Counted from the stretch's first letter, positions 1-14,479 are shown. The stretch is 64,000 bases of DNA from Sphagnum compactum (GCA_965153455.1 OZ234496.1:16732304-16796303), one strand, 5' to 3'. Notes: generated from the letters alone by a model not told the origin. Made by a program: numbers and translations.

Positions 1-1228
1 TCGACCGTTGCCATCCCCTCTTCTTGCATAGTTCTTTATTATCAAATCTGCATTAATAAAATGTCAAAAAACAACTGTTTCTTAGTCAACAAACTTGTGG
101 GCCATGTTAAAACTTGTTCTTGGAGGTATTTCATTTACAAATTGCTAGCAGATGTATTGGACCCACTACTAAGAAACAGTTCTTCTTTGTTTAAAATAAT
201 TTATTATCTTGCAAAGCATGTTCAATAATCATTTTTCAAAATTTCTGAAGGTTTTGACAATTTAAGAGTTGGGTTAAAAGTTAAAAGTATGCTTAATGAT
301 TTGATAGAATGCCTTGGCAGTCTAGAGGTAGAAGCTATACCCCTTTGTTGGGGGTGACTAAACACCGTATATCAGTGAAAGGTGGAGCAATTCATTCTAA
401 ATTTACATGTGCTTTGTTTGATACACTGAGCGATAAGCCATGCAACCAGTGAACGCTAAGGGATCTCAACAAATGGCTCTTATGTAATCTATGTATGCAA
501 GGTCATCAAGATCAACACAATTAAACCATTCAGCAATGTATTTTACCAAAGAAGATTTGGAAAACGGCATAAATAAAGTGGAAGCTACAAGTGCACATGG
601 TGATTGGATTGCTGACAAGCTTGAGAGTTATTTCAACATCAATAACTTAACTCTCCAGATGCACCCAAAAACAGCCACCCGGTTCTATGGAGGGAGCTGT
701 TGCAGTCAGCCTTCCCTTCAGGAATTGGATTCCTGGACTAGAGCAGGAACCTGTAAGCCCACAAGGAGGGGCAGGATAGCAATACTAAAGGCCGCAGTTA
801 ACCTTCCTTTCATGAGTTGGATTCATCAAGTAGAGCAGTAAGTCCCCATGGCAGGTGGGATAGCAGTACCACAGCCTTACAGGGATTCTACCCACACAGC
901 AGCAATCACTTTCCGATTCTAGAAGTCTAGCCCAAGGAAAATATTGAACTAATGATTTAGTTTACACACCATTAGAGCCTCCTACAGAACCGTCACCAAC
1001 TGTACTTACCTCCTCTTTATTCTCCTGATGTTTGTTGTCTGTAAGTTCCTGTATTGTTGGATCAATCGACAAGCGCACAGACTCCTGTTGAGTATCTGCA
1101 CCCCAACAAAAGAATGTTTAATTGCAAGAAACCTCAAGCATCCAGATAGAAGAAATAATGCCACCATCCACCATCCAACCTGTGCATTGCTTGTATTCAG
1201 TGCCAGATCGTATCCTACAGAACATCAG
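1..1228. other. No gene recognised
   Basis: The 116-codon open frame at 491-841 and the 75-codon frame at 1028-1255 show no recognisable domain. The latter overlaps the end of the minus-strand membrane protein gene. The segment is probably the 3' flank of that gene. Confidence 0.5.
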
Positions 1229-3511
1229 CTAACTGTCGTAGAACTGATGGGATAGTTTTACTGTACCAGCTGCAATATTTGCACCCTCCATGGTAACCTG
1301 CCCTTCAGGTTTGATCAATTCACCATCCCTTCCACTGTCTTGGTTGTTTTGAGAATCCTCTGATTGGGACACAACTTGCAACTTTGCAGTAGACTCTTGA
1401 GTTTCCTGCACTTCTGTATTCTGGCTGGAGGTCCAGTCAGAACCATCCCTGCCCTGCCCAATATCTGTTTCATGGGAGTCCTTCACCTCAGCACCAGCAC
1501 TGCCATCTGCAGTGGTAGATGATTGATTTTCTTGAGGACTTCTGTCACCTTTCTCCTCACCTTTCTGTTCTTCTGATGTACTCTCCTCCTTCTCCTCCTT
1601 TGTCCCTTGAGAGGCCTGAGTACCTCCATCCTTTGAACTTAGTTGTGAATCAGCATCAACATTGCCTATTTCATCCTTTTCTTTTGAGGAACCCTGAATA
1701 AGTTTCTCTGTCTCCATCCGTTGCCTTGTGAACTCATCACGCTTGTCTTCCTCCTCTTTGCTGGCTTGAACATTCTCTGAATTAAGAGATTCTGCCTGTT
1801 GCTGGGACTCAACATTCTCATTACTGTCCTTTGTTCCTTCTTTATGCCCATCACTCATCTGGTACTCCTCCTTTCTTCCCTGAGAACCATCCCCTACATT
1901 CTCAGTTTCAGTTTCCTTCTTGGGCTCATGATTCCCCTGCTCTTGAGAGCTATCCTCACCTGTTCTCAACTCAGTCATCTCCTGTGAGTGACTCTCCCCT
2001 GGCAGAATCACATCTTTTGAGGTTTGGTCATTACTTTTATCAGAATCCTGACCCAGCTTCTCTTCCACCTGCATCGCTTCAGACTCCAAATTCCTGTTGT
2101 CTGTTTCTGGTTGTTTGCCCAACTCCTGACTGCTTCCCTGTTCTTTGTTGGAAGTTGTGGAGCCCTCCCACTTATTCTCCACCATAGACTCAGAGTCGTT
2201 TGTCCTCAGAATAGTAGTGTTTCCTGCCTCTTCCACATAAGAAACCTGATTTTCTTTTGGTTTCTCCTCCCCATCCACCACAGTAGACAGATTCATCGCG
2301 GAATCTGTTGATTTTGTCTCAATCTTTTCTGCAGGCTGCTCAGTTGTAGTCCCACCTCTTGAGCCATCGTTGAATTCTATGTCCTTATCTCCAGAATCCT
2401 GTCTAGACTTCCCCTGATTGTTCCTCTCTTCTCCATTATTGAGATCCGTAAAGTCTGTCCCAACATCTTGTTGCAGATCTGCATCCTCTTGTTGCTGGTC
2501 TGTAGCCACAAACACAGAAAGAAGGTCAGAACCATATACGTGCAACCTGCAGTGGCAAAATCAACTCCTTTCTCTTGCAAATGAAAAGGGTCATTCTAGA
2601 CAAGAACAGACATTGACTGGTCTGTAAAACTCCTTTTCTGCTGGAATGTATCCTGCAGTTTACTTTAGAGCTCACATACTGGAAGGCCCACATGGTTCCA
2701 CATAATTGAATTGCAGGCAACAGAAATGCAAGAGAAGTCAGGAAAACCTAGATCACTGGCATCTTGGTCATGGGATTTCTCATGAGTTTCAACAACTTCT
2801 ACATCTTGGTCTTCCTCCTCATCCTGAAGATCAGCACCATCCTTTGCTGTGTGCTCCACAAAGTCCACCTCATCCCTTACTGACTCCTCCCCAGTCCCTA
2901 CATTGGCAAACCTGTATTATCAGAGATACAGCAACTCCCAGCTCTCTTGCATCTGTGAATCAGAAGAAATTGTGCCAGGAAGTGCAACTACTGGCAGAAA
3001 AAAGGCTGACTTTCATGTACATGAAAGGCATGAGCATGAACTCAGCAAACCATGTTGTTGTCAAGCATTCATTGTGCAAGGCCAAAAAAGATGCATAGCG
3101 GGGCCCCAGGATATGGTCCTTGGCAACCTACACCCTTCAAACCTCCTCCTAGAAAATATGCAAGGAGAACTAGCTCCTGGTGAGGTATGCCATACCTTCA
3201 GCAGCATCAAATGCATTTACTTCATCTTTTTCTTCTTCTGCTGGGTCATCCCTCTCCACTTCTTGTTCCCGCTCCTGCTCCTCCTTTGCCACTTGCAGAT
3301 CTGGTTTCAACCCCTTCCGACCAAACAGGACCTCTGTCCTGGAATTCTGAAGTCCACCAACTTGATCCTCATCATATGATGAGTGAGCAGGTCTCTGTGC
3401 ATGGTTAAGTTGGTAGATTATCCATGTCAACACCAAAGTGATCATGGCAATCTGCACCACATGTTTCACCTTGAACCCCTTGGACTTCTGGTGTCGCTGT
3501 GCTGGGAACAT
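1229..3511 (-). CDS. Single-pass membrane protein with long acidic disordered tail, 3 exons
   Basis: Three exons (3511-3196, 2897-2748, 2499-1229) join with consistent phases through GT-AG introns to about 578 residues. I chose the ATG at 3511 (MFPAQRHQKSKGFKVKH) because plant relatives recalled from the family begin with a short basic N-terminus running into FKVKH and a membrane span; an in-frame ATG also lies at 3568. One hydrophobic segment (HVVQIAMITLVLTWIIYQL, residues about 18-36) follows basic residues, so a signal-anchor is likely. Everything after about residue 60 is rich in Glu, Asp, Gln, Ser and Lys, with no cysteine-rich or catalytic motif, and is probably disordered. The function of this family is not known to me. 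The second exon's acceptor was placed at 2898-2900 because the nearby alternative breaks the frame. The 3' end could contain a further small exon. Confidence 0.75.
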
Positions 3512-4720
3512 TGTGGAGGCCCAGATTGGAGAATACATTGGTCTCACAACTCCTTTGCCGTCCCTCAAACCTTCTTCATTCGATTTTCAAAGTCTCTGGC
3601 CCTTCCACTCACTCTCTCAACCTTGGTGCCTGCACACTTCGAAAATAAAAGAAAAAAAGTGCTCAAACTTGCTGCATCCTTGGTCCATTAAAAGGAGTTA
3701 CATCCCAAAACTGAACTGCAGAAATTAGAAACATGGAGAAAACAGCTTCCAGGATCTGAAGTTTGGGATACTTTAGAATCTGGAAACTGAAGTTTTATGT
3801 ATGATTCCCCTAAAAGAATTTAACACTGGTTGCTGGGACAATCCACGGTGACCTAATCGCGAAGATTGTATCTACATAACACTCAATGTTGGGCCACACT
3901 TCTGAGCTACTCACAGGGGAGCCAAAACCAAAACCCTAGTCCACGAGAGATATCAAAGATGTCTGCTTTCGCTACTCACAGGGATATGTATGTATATACC
4001 CCTGGCACACTTCACAACGCAGTTTGACTACTGACGAAATAGCTAAATGCACCAGCACCAGCTCAAAATAACAATGCAACGAGATCATAACAAATGCAAG
4101 CCATCACTCGATTCCATAAGAAACACACACACGCACAGATGGAGCGAAAAACTCACATGAACAAAAAAAAAAACGAACTCGTCGCCACTTTGTTGATGGA
4201 ATCTGCGAGAAAAAATCCTGAGAGTATTTCCGGATCAGAAAACTAATACCTTATTAACGCTCCCGTAACTCCGCATTCTTCAACAAAAAAAAAACATTAC
4301 TGATGAAGTGGGAATCAAAACACTAGTATTCAAGGGAACCAAAAAAGGGAGGACTTTCGAAGGGGCAAAACAAGCACAAGAATTTATTAAAAAACACAAA
4401 CACAAACAAAAAGATTTTACTTTTTCAATTTTAAAAACGATCCCCCCGAGCAAGTAAGAATACTAGAAAAGCTAAGACACGGGATGCACCAGGAATTCAA
4501 GGAGTGATGTGCGCGAATCCAGTTTCTACATCTCTCTCAGTGGATTAGGAAGCATCTATTTGCCACGCGATGGAAGCTGGAAATGCGCAAAGCTTTGCGC
4601 AATCTTCGTGTTCGTTTCTTCGTATTCCCTGCCGACATAAGAGTCCTTGGCTTTCATGGACTTGTGAAAGTTGGCGGGAATCGTTCCCAATTGGCTGAAC
4701 ACGCAGAACATGGATGCGGA
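3512..4720 (-). promoter_or_regulatory. Putative leader and promoter region of the membrane protein gene
   Basis: The stretch upstream of the ATG at 3511 contains no coding sequence I recognise. Between about 4480 and 4720 it becomes less AT-rich and contains several CpGs, unlike the tract beyond 4900. That is a plausible 5' end of the transcription unit. No clear TATA box can be assigned; this is inference from position and composition. Confidence 0.3.
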
Positions 4721-4805
4721 TTGGTCAATAAGTAATTTCTGAAAATTTGATTTTTTTCTTCGCTGGTTGGTAGGAAATGAGTTCAGCTGAGATATCTAAC
4801 AGTAG

Positions 4806-4906
4806 CACCTACTTTGAACCTACCTAGTACCTAGTACCTACCTACCTAGTACCTAGTATCTACCTACCTAGTACCTAGTACCTACCTACCTAGTACCTAC
4901 TTTGAA
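4806..4906. repeat. 22-bp minisatellite (CTACC/TAGTA type)
   Basis: About four tandem copies of a 22-bp unit built from ACCTACCTACCTAGT and ACCTAGT. The array is bordered on both sides by the short sequence CCTACTTTGAA, so the array itself sits between direct repeats. Confidence 0.85.
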
Positions 4907-5179
4907 TGACTTCCCCTTTCTTTTTTCTCTTCTTTTTTTCTTTTTTTTTTTCTTTTTTTTTGGGCTTGAATAGAAAAGGAAAAAAAATCATAGCATTAAA
5001 AGGAAGGGCAAAAAAAACACAAACCCAAAGGAGCATTTAGGTACATCCCCCAAGGGTCAAAGTTTGCATGACTTTTCCTTTTTTTTCTTTTTATTTTTCC
5101 CCTTTTTCCCTTCTTCTTGGGTTCAATGTGGGGTGTGATATAGGTGTTTATGTGCCAATTTTTGGTTTGTTGCATACTT

Positions 5180-5256
5180 ACTTGTGTCTGAATTTTTGTT
5201 ACTTGTGTGTGAATTTTTGTTACTTGTGTGTGAATTTTTGTTTCTTGTGTGTATTT
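5180..5256. repeat. 21-bp tandem repeat, three copies
   Basis: Three consecutive near-identical copies of a 21-mer containing GAATTTTTGTTACTTGTGTG, followed by a partial fourth. The open frame through it is a translation of the repeat, not a gene. Confidence 0.8.
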
Positions 5257-5552
5257 TTTTTGTGCACATTCTTAACTTGGTTTCAATCTTGACTCACTTT
5301 AAAGTGTTTTTTTTTTAACATTTTTTCTTGTTATATAAAATGTCATTGGATTCTATTAAATTATGTTCATTTTTTTGTGTTGGAATGTTAGGGTACATGT
5401 TTTGATTTCCATTTGTTCGGCTATCTAGTATCAATTCATAGCCTCCAACGAAGGATTTTGGTCATACCAACAAATAATGAGCTTAGATTTTTCATGAAAA
5501 ACTGAGTCAAAAGTTTAATAATAAAATTTAAGCATTGATGAGAACTTCATTA

Positions 5553-5556
<4 letters not shown>

Positions 5557-5594
<38 letters not shown>
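5557..5594. repeat. (TA)n microsatellite
   Basis: Uninterrupted alternating TA of about 38 bases. Confidence 0.95.
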
Positions 5595-5597
<3 letters not shown>

Positions 5598-6038
5598 GGA
5601 TAAGAACTTGGAAGGGGATTGCCAATATTAAATTAAAAAGTTTTTCTTTTTCTTTTTTCTTGTTGGGAGGAAATGAGTTAAGCTGTTATAACAGGAGTGG
5701 TTTAACAACTTTTCTTTTTTCTTTTTGAGTTTTTTGGTTGGAGTTTGTGCTTGATGTACACTTTGTGTGAATTTTTGGTTTGATGTATAAAATTGTGTGC
5801 AATTGTTTTTTCTTGCATGCATTTTTTAATGTGCACACTCTCACCTTGTTTTCAATCTTGACCCACTCAAATATTTTGAACATTTTTTGAAGTTAAATGT
5901 TATTGTGTGAAGCATTGTTGAAAATAATTTTTTTTTCACTTGTGATTGTTAAGGAAATTAATTTTTTTAAATAAGATTCTTTGAAATATTTATCCTCAAA
6001 TCATGTTATTTGTGGCAATTGTTTAGTGTTTCATAATG

Positions 6039-6062
6039 CATATATATATATATATATATGTG
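6039..6062. repeat. (TA)n microsatellite
   Basis: Alternating TA run of about 20 bases. Confidence 0.9.
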
Positions 6063-7156
6063 TTTGTGAGAAACATTAAACTAACATTCATGATTCATTG
6101 AGTGCATGTTGATTGGGAGAAGTTGAATTATAAGTACACAAAACCTTTTCATATGAAAAGGTGGGTAGGTGAAAGAAAGGAGGCAATTTGAATGATTCAA
6201 ACATATGGATAGACAAACATCCATAATTGTAATATTATATCGATTAAACATGAGATTTTCTTATGGGTTACTTTCATCCCAAGTCAAAATCTACCATATT
6301 GAAAAAATGGGAAAACAAAATGAGAGGTGTTTGTGAACTATATACACTTGACAATGCAAAATCAAGTTGAATCTCTAATCAATTACAAGGGCATACATCC
6401 TTTCAAAGTTTAATCATAATAGGTACGCATCCTCTTAGGAAGGGATGTTATGGCCACTTTAGATAAGGGTCGAAGGAGCAGGATCCAATGAAATCAAGCA
6501 TTCCTACTGGTCAACAACTTTAAATTAGTTCGAAGGTCTTTAGATGAGGGTCCAAGATAAAGACAAATCAAATTGTGATTTGGCATACATGGTGTCATTT
6601 TGGATGGAAAATCAATTAGTCTGGACCAAAAAAAAAAACTTAAAAAAAAGCTCATGGTTTGGAGAACCAAGTGTAAATGAACGTTCAAGGTTGCTCATTT
6701 CTTTGTTTTCTACTATTTTTGACTTTTTTTTTTAATCTTTGTTGCTCAAATTCTTTAAGAATGGGAGACACTTTTCAGATTGAAGACATTGTTTAGAGGC
6801 ACCAATTCTCCCATTTTTGACCAATTTTAGAATGGACATGGCTGGTTTTGAGAATCTCCACAAGGTGGTTGCTAAAAGTTATAATGCATTTTCAGCCTTT
6901 CCAAGTGGACAAAATGGAGGTGAAGAAAGGTGGGGCAAAAAGTGTAGGGTTGAAATGCCAATTTTCACAAATGGAAGGGGATTTGCATTTATAAACTCCA
7001 TGAAAATTAACATTGCACCCATCATATTTCAATGTTGTCCAGTAGTTACTCGATGCAATGCAACCACTTCTGCAATCACTTTATCCATGGCCATAGTAAA
7101 AACAAAAGCTAACAATATCTTGTGCCTACATTCTTTTATGCTTTTTTTATATTTCG

Positions 7157-7180
7157 TTATTATTATTATTATTATTATTT
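7157..7180. repeat. (TTA)n microsatellite
   Basis: About eight TTA/ATT trinucleotide units. Confidence 0.9.
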
Positions 7181-10100
7181 TCTTTTTTACCTTTATTACA
7201 CACAATACCTAATCCTAATCCTCTGACATGTTAATCACACATTTTTTATATCGGTCCCTCAAGTTGAACCCCCTACCTTTAGACACATTCATCCTACCTT
7301 AGGAGAAAAAAGAATTTAATGTAAAAAAAGATCCAATTCAAAGTTCAATTTGCTTGGTCCTTGGGCTTTTGGTCCTTGCACCCTTGTTTAAAGTGGTCTT
7401 TACATCACAAACTTAACATCTCACAACTTAGTAATGGAAATCATGCAAAATTTGTTCATTCGTAATTCATATATTTCATACATTGATATTGTGCATTGCA
7501 GACATATTTGACACATGAATGTAAAAAAAGATACAAAATTCATGTGACATTTGTTCATTCATAAGTTCATAATTCATCCATCAGCACATTTATTTATGTG
7601 TCAAACATATTTTCAACACATGATATTTTTGTGTAAAATGCACGAACATATGAATAAACAAACTTAATTCACATGATTTTCATTATTAATTCGTCGCATG
7701 CTGATGTAATTTAAACCCAAAAATGGTGACAACCAATTTTGGGAATAAATTTTGAATGTATCCAATGAGATGGTTGAACATGCATTGAAGAAGGCACATG
7801 TGTGAACATAGTTTTCTTATTTGTGGGTTCCCACCATGTTCCCTCTAATTTTCCTCAAGCTTTTCCTTTTGATTTTACAATAAGCCATTTTGATGGACCC
7901 ATCACACCAAAATTTAAAAGTAATTGAGACTTTGGATGCTTTTCAAAATGAAATTTTAATGTGAAGATGGATGCCTCCCCTTTGGCCCACTTGTATAGGT
8001 CTTGCACACTTAGAACTACAATTATGGACATGCAAGATGCATTTTGAACTTGTCCAAAATATTTAATAAAGAAATTTCATTTAAAAATATTATGCTAATG
8101 TCCAGTGGTTTTTTTCAATTTTTTGATGGAACATCATCAAGACTAACACAAGGACAATTTAACAATAATTGGTGATAATGTTTTAGAAAATTGTCCAAAA
8201 AATAATAAAGCTGGAAATAAATTTCCCCCTAAACCAAAAGCTTAATCAAAATGTGGCAAAAACTAATTTCAAAATTTTGACATTTTTTCTTTTAAAAAGG
8301 GAAATTGCAACAAAATGCATCCATATAATTTCCATTTTTTTCTCAACACAATGCAAAACAATTCCACAAAAAAAAAACACTGCCATGTCTTGAAAATTAG
8401 TGTTGAAAAATAAATCCAAGAATACTTGTAAACAAATTTAACATGGATTTCTTTGCATGATTTCAAACCAACCCCATCATATATAGATTATTGATAAGCT
8501 ATTGATTTTCATTCAACCATGTAATTCAATTATCTTTATCATGTCACAATTTAAAATGTGAAACATTTTCATCCCATTGTTTATTTATTTGTCAAAATTG
8601 CAACAACTTTTTCATTTTCAATTAATGTACTTATTATCAACATTTTTTTGGGTGCGAAAGTTTGCTAAAATGATAAAAATAAATATAAAAAGGAATATTT
8701 TATCATAATATTTTTTTATGAATTTTTTTTGTCACAACTGGATTTTGCTTTTAATTTGGTAGTAGCTTTTAAACTAGTGTTTTTACTATTTAAACAAGGT
8801 TTTAAAACGTGTCATCATTTATTTCTAAATCCCTCTTGGGATGTTAGCCAATAATGCAACATTTGAAATATAGAAAAAAATGACTGATATAGATCAATTT
8901 ATTACTAAAATGTAGGCCAACTTATAATAAACTTGGATGAAATCATCGTGTGTTGTAACTTCTTATGTTGAAATAGGGTAATATCTTTTTATTCCATTCA
9001 TTTTTCACATGCAAAATTTTGTTCAAAAGGTTTCGAAATCCACATGTCTTCCTTTTTACAAGGACAATTCCAAGCATCCTCACACATAAAAAAATTGCAA
9101 ATCCACATACATCTAAATTTGACCATACCATTATTTATCATCATCCCCAATATATGTAAACTTGAATTTCAAACTCCTTTTACATGTCAATTCGCATAGC
9201 TATCCTCCTCTCCAAAACCCCTTCCCCACGTTTCCTTCCCCCATCCCCTTCACTATTGTTGTACATTGATTTAAATTTGATTTAAATGAGTAATATAAAG
9301 CCCACCTTTGACTTGGGGTAATGACCTTTTGGTGAAGAAGCTTTTATTTACAAATGCCAACCAAAGCACATGTCTTTTTTGGCTTTTATGAAAGAGGGTT
9401 ATTTTTTAACATTTCATCTTCATGATTCCCTTTATATGAATTATCATGAAGTGGTGTGGGGGCAATCATGATTGTGTGATTGAAAAACAATCAAGTTTTA
9501 AAGGTATAATTTTAAAATAAAATATTTTACCAAGTAGTTTTAGGAAATTTTTAAACTTTTCACTATGTTATATTCCATATGGACATGCATGACCATGTGG
9601 AGAGATGAAACATTATGATGTTTGAATGTTCATGGTGTTGACAAGGTAGATGCAATTTAATTTCAGTTTGATAATGGGTAAGAATTGGGCAAGGACTTGA
9701 AAATTGGATTATAAGTTTCAAACAACTTGTATTGTTCTAAGGCTAGGTGGAAAAATGATTATTCTACATAATAGAATATCTTTAAATGAAAAAAAATAAT
9801 TATAGGATTAAGAAACATTCATCTATGTATTGAATTCTATGGTCAATTTCAAAACTTGGTGAATTCAAGGGGGATCGATGTGGAGTAAGGCACAAAGACA
9901 AGGGAATTAATAGAAGAAGGGGGCCTTGTAAGTTGTTGCAATTTCAAGAATGTTTCATGCTCTTGTTCTTGTTGAGTTTGAAATGAAGGTTTTTGAACAT
10001 CAAAATGCCAAAAGCTATGCAAAATAAGTGTTTCATATTTGGCTTCTTATGTTTCTTTAGTTTTAGTATGTGTTGAATTTTTGGGATTTGTTGCATATAT

Positions 10101-13100
10101 GACCAAACTAAACACAAGCTTTGAAATTAGGCCATATAAAAGACAAATTTTAACAAGACCCATAGTCATTAAATTCTTTTATGTTTTTCAAGGTGTTGAG
10201 TGGACAATAATAAACCTTCAAATAACTTAATTTAAATATTTTTGGGAAATGTCTAAGAAAAACTTTTCATTTTAAACTTTTTTTTTGTTTTTTTGTTACC
10301 TTGGTTTTTATATATAAAGTTTCGTGTCTAATAACATTGGATTGTGAACATTATACTAATAAGGAGAACACCGACCCAAAAAGGGCTTATGAGCTACCTA
10401 ATAAATAATCAAAAGTTAATTACTAGAATATCATTGTTGCAAGTTGCACAAATATATGGAAAAATATTTTATCAAAGGTCATGTTGAAATTGCAAGATCA
10501 CGTTTTCTATTGTAGATTTGAGTGTTGCAATTGATCTCCTATGCAATATGCAAGGTTTAAACAAGGAATCATTATTTTGTAGATTTTAGTATGTTGTTCA
10601 ATAAGACTTGTGTTAATGTAACATCTTGACATTTTGTTTGTTGTATGTACAAGCCAAAAAAAAGTCGATAGTTGATATCTCATTGTTTGGATAAGAGATT
10701 TTGGATTTTGATAGTATTTCACAATATAAGTACATGTTGTTCATGGATTTGTTTCTAACATTCAAGTAGAAATTAATGTTGATACCTTTTTTTTTTTGAA
10801 CATTTGTATTCCAATGGAATTTAGCAAGGCAAATCTCTTTTACTTTTTCTTCATGTCCCATCATTTTCATTTGTGATGAGCTATGAACTGATTTTTATTT
10901 GTGAATTGTTTTCATATTAATTATTTTATTTATTATTATTTACTACTACATGCATGAAATGTATAGTTTCATAAGGATGCACGAGTCAACACCTTGGGGG
11001 GCAAAGAGTGGGGGGAGGTGGGGGTGATTGAATAGATGACTGAAGTTTTTTAATCATCAATCATCTATTTTATTTGTTTAAACCATGGCAATCCTAGTGT
11101 GACCTTGGTCTGGATATTTGATAACAATATTTTAAATATAACACTTTTAAATTACAATGGATATTTAAATAATATGATTTTAAAATTGATTTTGGTATAA
11201 TCTCGAATTAATTTTGACTCAATTCATTTACATTTGATTGAAATTTTCATATCATTCATTTAAGTAATCGTTTGGCTAAGTCATGTGATCCATCCTACAC
11301 ATCCATTCTAGTTGGTTGTTGATCTAAATGTAAAAACATGTAGATCCAAATGGATTTCAATGAAGATTTTTTAAGGCTAGGTTAATCTTGTATTATGTCA
11401 TTTCATCCATGCTCCTCCTCGCATATGCAAGTTTGAATATTAGGTTTGCAACATAAAAAATTTTAAAATTAAAGTTGTCCAAAAGTCTTTTTCAATGTGG
11501 AAAGGAAAAGTTGGTTTAAAAATAGAGAAACTTGTTAGAAAACAAAATTGTCAACAATGAAAATGGAAGGTCCACCATGGAATGAAAAATCATCAACACC
11601 CAAAACAAAATAACATTGTTATTGGGGGGATCAAATTTCAATTTAAAACATGCACTTAAAGAACATTAGAAAATGATCACCCCCAACTTGGTGGATGTTA
11701 TCAAAACTCAAACGTTACAAACGTTACACATATTAATCATATATGGTTTGGGAAATAATTTGTTCTGAACAAAACATGTTTGTAAATTTGCATACACATT
11801 GAAATGAAAGGTAATGCATGTAAATTTTTTAATAAATGTTGGTGGCAAAATTTTGCAACATCATGTTATGGGGACGTTGTCATGTATGCTTTTTAAAACA
11901 TTGACCAAAAATGATGATTTCAAAATTTAATGACACAATTTCAAGATTTTGTCATGTTTTCAACTAGGTGGTCAAAATTATATTGATGCAAGTGGAAATT
12001 ATACCTCATTATTTTTGCATTAATATTAAAAAAGTGGCTCCATCTTTTTATGGATGATTGCAACTCACTCAATTTCAAAAGTTTGGGAAAATATAACCAT
12101 GTCTGTATATGGCTACACAATTCAAAAGTTTATAGGTCATGGCTTAAGCTTCACAACAACATAAACAAATGTTTTTGAAAATATTGTTTCAAATTGTGTA
12201 GTTTTCAAGAAAATTTCAGCTTTTATATATATTTTTTAAATTTAAAAATATTTTCCAATTTCAATTGTCAATTGGTAATTTAATATTTGGTAAATTTTAG
12301 AGTTTTAGTTAAATTTCTAAAAAATAATAAAAATAAATATTTTTGTGGAATTCACTAGTAGTCAAGAATTCCAAGTTTAGATTATTATTCAAAGAGCATA
12401 AATTTTGAATGTTTTATTACACTTTCATACACTATAATGACCTCTGAGTTTAAAATGAAGATGATCTTAAGGCCACACCTTGGGGCTTACCGCTGATCAA
12501 AATATGGAAACCTTATTCACATTCAATAGGTTCCTCAAATGAAAATTTTAAACCTAAAATATGACATCATGTCAAATATGCATGTTTGGTTCAAAATATT
12601 ATAATGTGCATCATATGAACGTTTTAAAGGATAAATGTTTATTTCGAACGATGTTTATTTTTTCACTTTTTTTCCTTTTTGTATCACTAACAACCATCCC
12701 AAGAATAATGTAGCATTAAATGGTAACCAATGTTTAAGCACATGCCCAAAAACTAAAAAATATTTCTATAATTTGTATATTATAACCATAAATAGAAGTG
12801 TGGTGAACCTAGCCCAAAACTATTCATTTTTTGGTAGAATTGTCTAGGAAAACAATAATCACGAGACAAATTCGTTTTTTGCACAAAAAGAATTGTAGCA
12901 ATGCAAAATTTCATTCAAAATAATGTTGCATGTGATTAATGATTTGGTTTTCGACAATGTTTTTTGTTTTTTAGCAAAACAAAATGGGGACATATAGGAA
13001 TTTTCTATTGAAAATTTGACTAATTTTTCTAAGTTTTAAAAAAGTGCCAATATTTTTCTCTAACAACATTGAGGGAAAAAAAACCTTGAATGTGACCATT

Positions 13101-13829
13101 TTTTAGACAAAAGGATCATTATAATTACCATTATGAAGTGCTTGGAGACATTTCATGATCAACTTGGGACCATTTTGTTGGGATTAATTATCGCCAAATT
13201 CACATGTCATTTTGTACCCATTTTTATAATATGCATAGTTTTTAAAATCTCAAAATAAATTCATAAACACCATAGCATACATGATCATAAATGCAATAAT
13301 TGAAATTTATCTAAACATTCATAAAATTTCAGTGGTTTTTTGTGCCATTTGCCCAAGTATATTAAACTTCTTGTGAAGTCACCCATCCCAATACTATTCT
13401 AGTTGAAGAAGGCTTAATTCTACAATTCTTATGAAAACATCATTGTAAACTTCCAATGGCAAAAACCATTCCAAAGTCACTAACTTTTCCTCCATTGGTC
13501 ATAAAATTGTGAAATGACAAAATTGCACACTACCTTGTGGAGGGTCTTCTCAAGATACTAGAATGGCTTAGCCCCATGATTTGGGAGAGTTATGGCATGG
13601 TTAGAAAACATAATGAACTACCTAAATTAGAAATTTAGGTTGGTTTTCATATGCAACCTTGCACCATATCTCATGACATATATAAGATCCCAATCAACAA
13701 GTCAATAAGACTTTATAAGAATCTTGTTTTCACATCTTTCTTTACCATTTATTTTCTTTTTTTTCACCAATGAATTGTTTTCGTGGGTAGGTTTATATAT
13801 AACAAACACATAGAATTTGTAGGAAATCA

Positions 13830-14090
13830 TTGTAGGTTTGATTGTGTTTTGGAAGCAACAAACAGGAATTAATTGCATGAAAGGTTGTGTTTTGCAAAAA
13901 CCCAAACACAAAGCATTTACTAGAATTGATTGCAAGTTCCATCGTTCCATTTAATTTTGCGAAGACCAAATAGAAAACATTTACTAGAATTCGTTGCATG
14001 TTTTGTCATATTTTTCAAATAACAAAACACGAAACATCTAAGGGAATTGATTTCAGGTTTGATTACATTTTGCAAAGAACAAAAACAAAT
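13830..14090. repeat. Degenerate tandem repeat, unit about 55-65 bp
   Basis: Four or so diverged copies share the order CATTTACTAGAATT, GATTGCA, TTGATT or TTCC, then a TTTTGCAAA-type block followed by ACAAAACAC-like sequence. The small minus-strand open frames here are translations of the repeat. Confidence 0.65.
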
Positions 14091-14479
14091 AAAATTACAC
14101 TAATGCAATGGAAAAGCTTTTGCACAACACAACCCAAACATAGAAAAACTTGCAAAAGAACACAACCATAAAAACAAATAAAAAAGATGTAGCCCATACT
14201 TGCATCAACATGGAAAGGGAACAAAGAAACACAAAGAGATAGAGGTGATTCTTGTGTTGGCATGGAACGAGGAAACAACACAAAGGAATGGAAAGCAACA
14301 TAATCTAAAAAGCTTTTGAGAACAATCATGGCAACTCACAAAACAAGCACATTGGGAAAAGCTCACAAACAAGACTGAAAATGCTAAAACTAAGCAAGAT
14401 AAAAAATTTATGGCTAAAACAATACAAAAGAAAAACACAAGAAACTAAAAAGAAAATCTTTTTGGTTTTTTACTTAAGT

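Larger units (their letters stand above)
5060..5900 (+). repeat. Diverged direct duplication (about 5060-5345 and 5640-5900)
   Basis: Both segments run in the same order: a CTTTTTTC-rich tract, then TTTGGTTTG, then repeats of TGTGTGAATTTTTG, then TGTGCACA, then TTTCAATCTTGACYCACT, then AACATTTTTT. The copies differ by many substitutions and indels. No coding capacity is seen. Confidence 0.55.
5901..13829. other. AT-rich intergenic DNA, no gene recognised
   Basis: No open frame exceeds about 130 codons, and none of them shows a recognisable domain. The longest, at 6817-7212, ends in a trinucleotide-repeat translation. I see no reverse transcriptase, integrase or transposase motif and no long terminal repeat pair. 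The two microsatellites listed are the only clear structures. Confidence 0.6.

Noticed and set aside
1519-2311. Overlapping plus-strand open frames of 60-118 codons
   Set aside because: They are opposite-strand shadows of the low-complexity acidic exon of the minus-strand membrane protein gene.
6817-7212. 131-codon plus-strand frame in AT-rich DNA
   Set aside because: It ends in a translated TTA microsatellite, has no domain, and lacks splice or promoter context.
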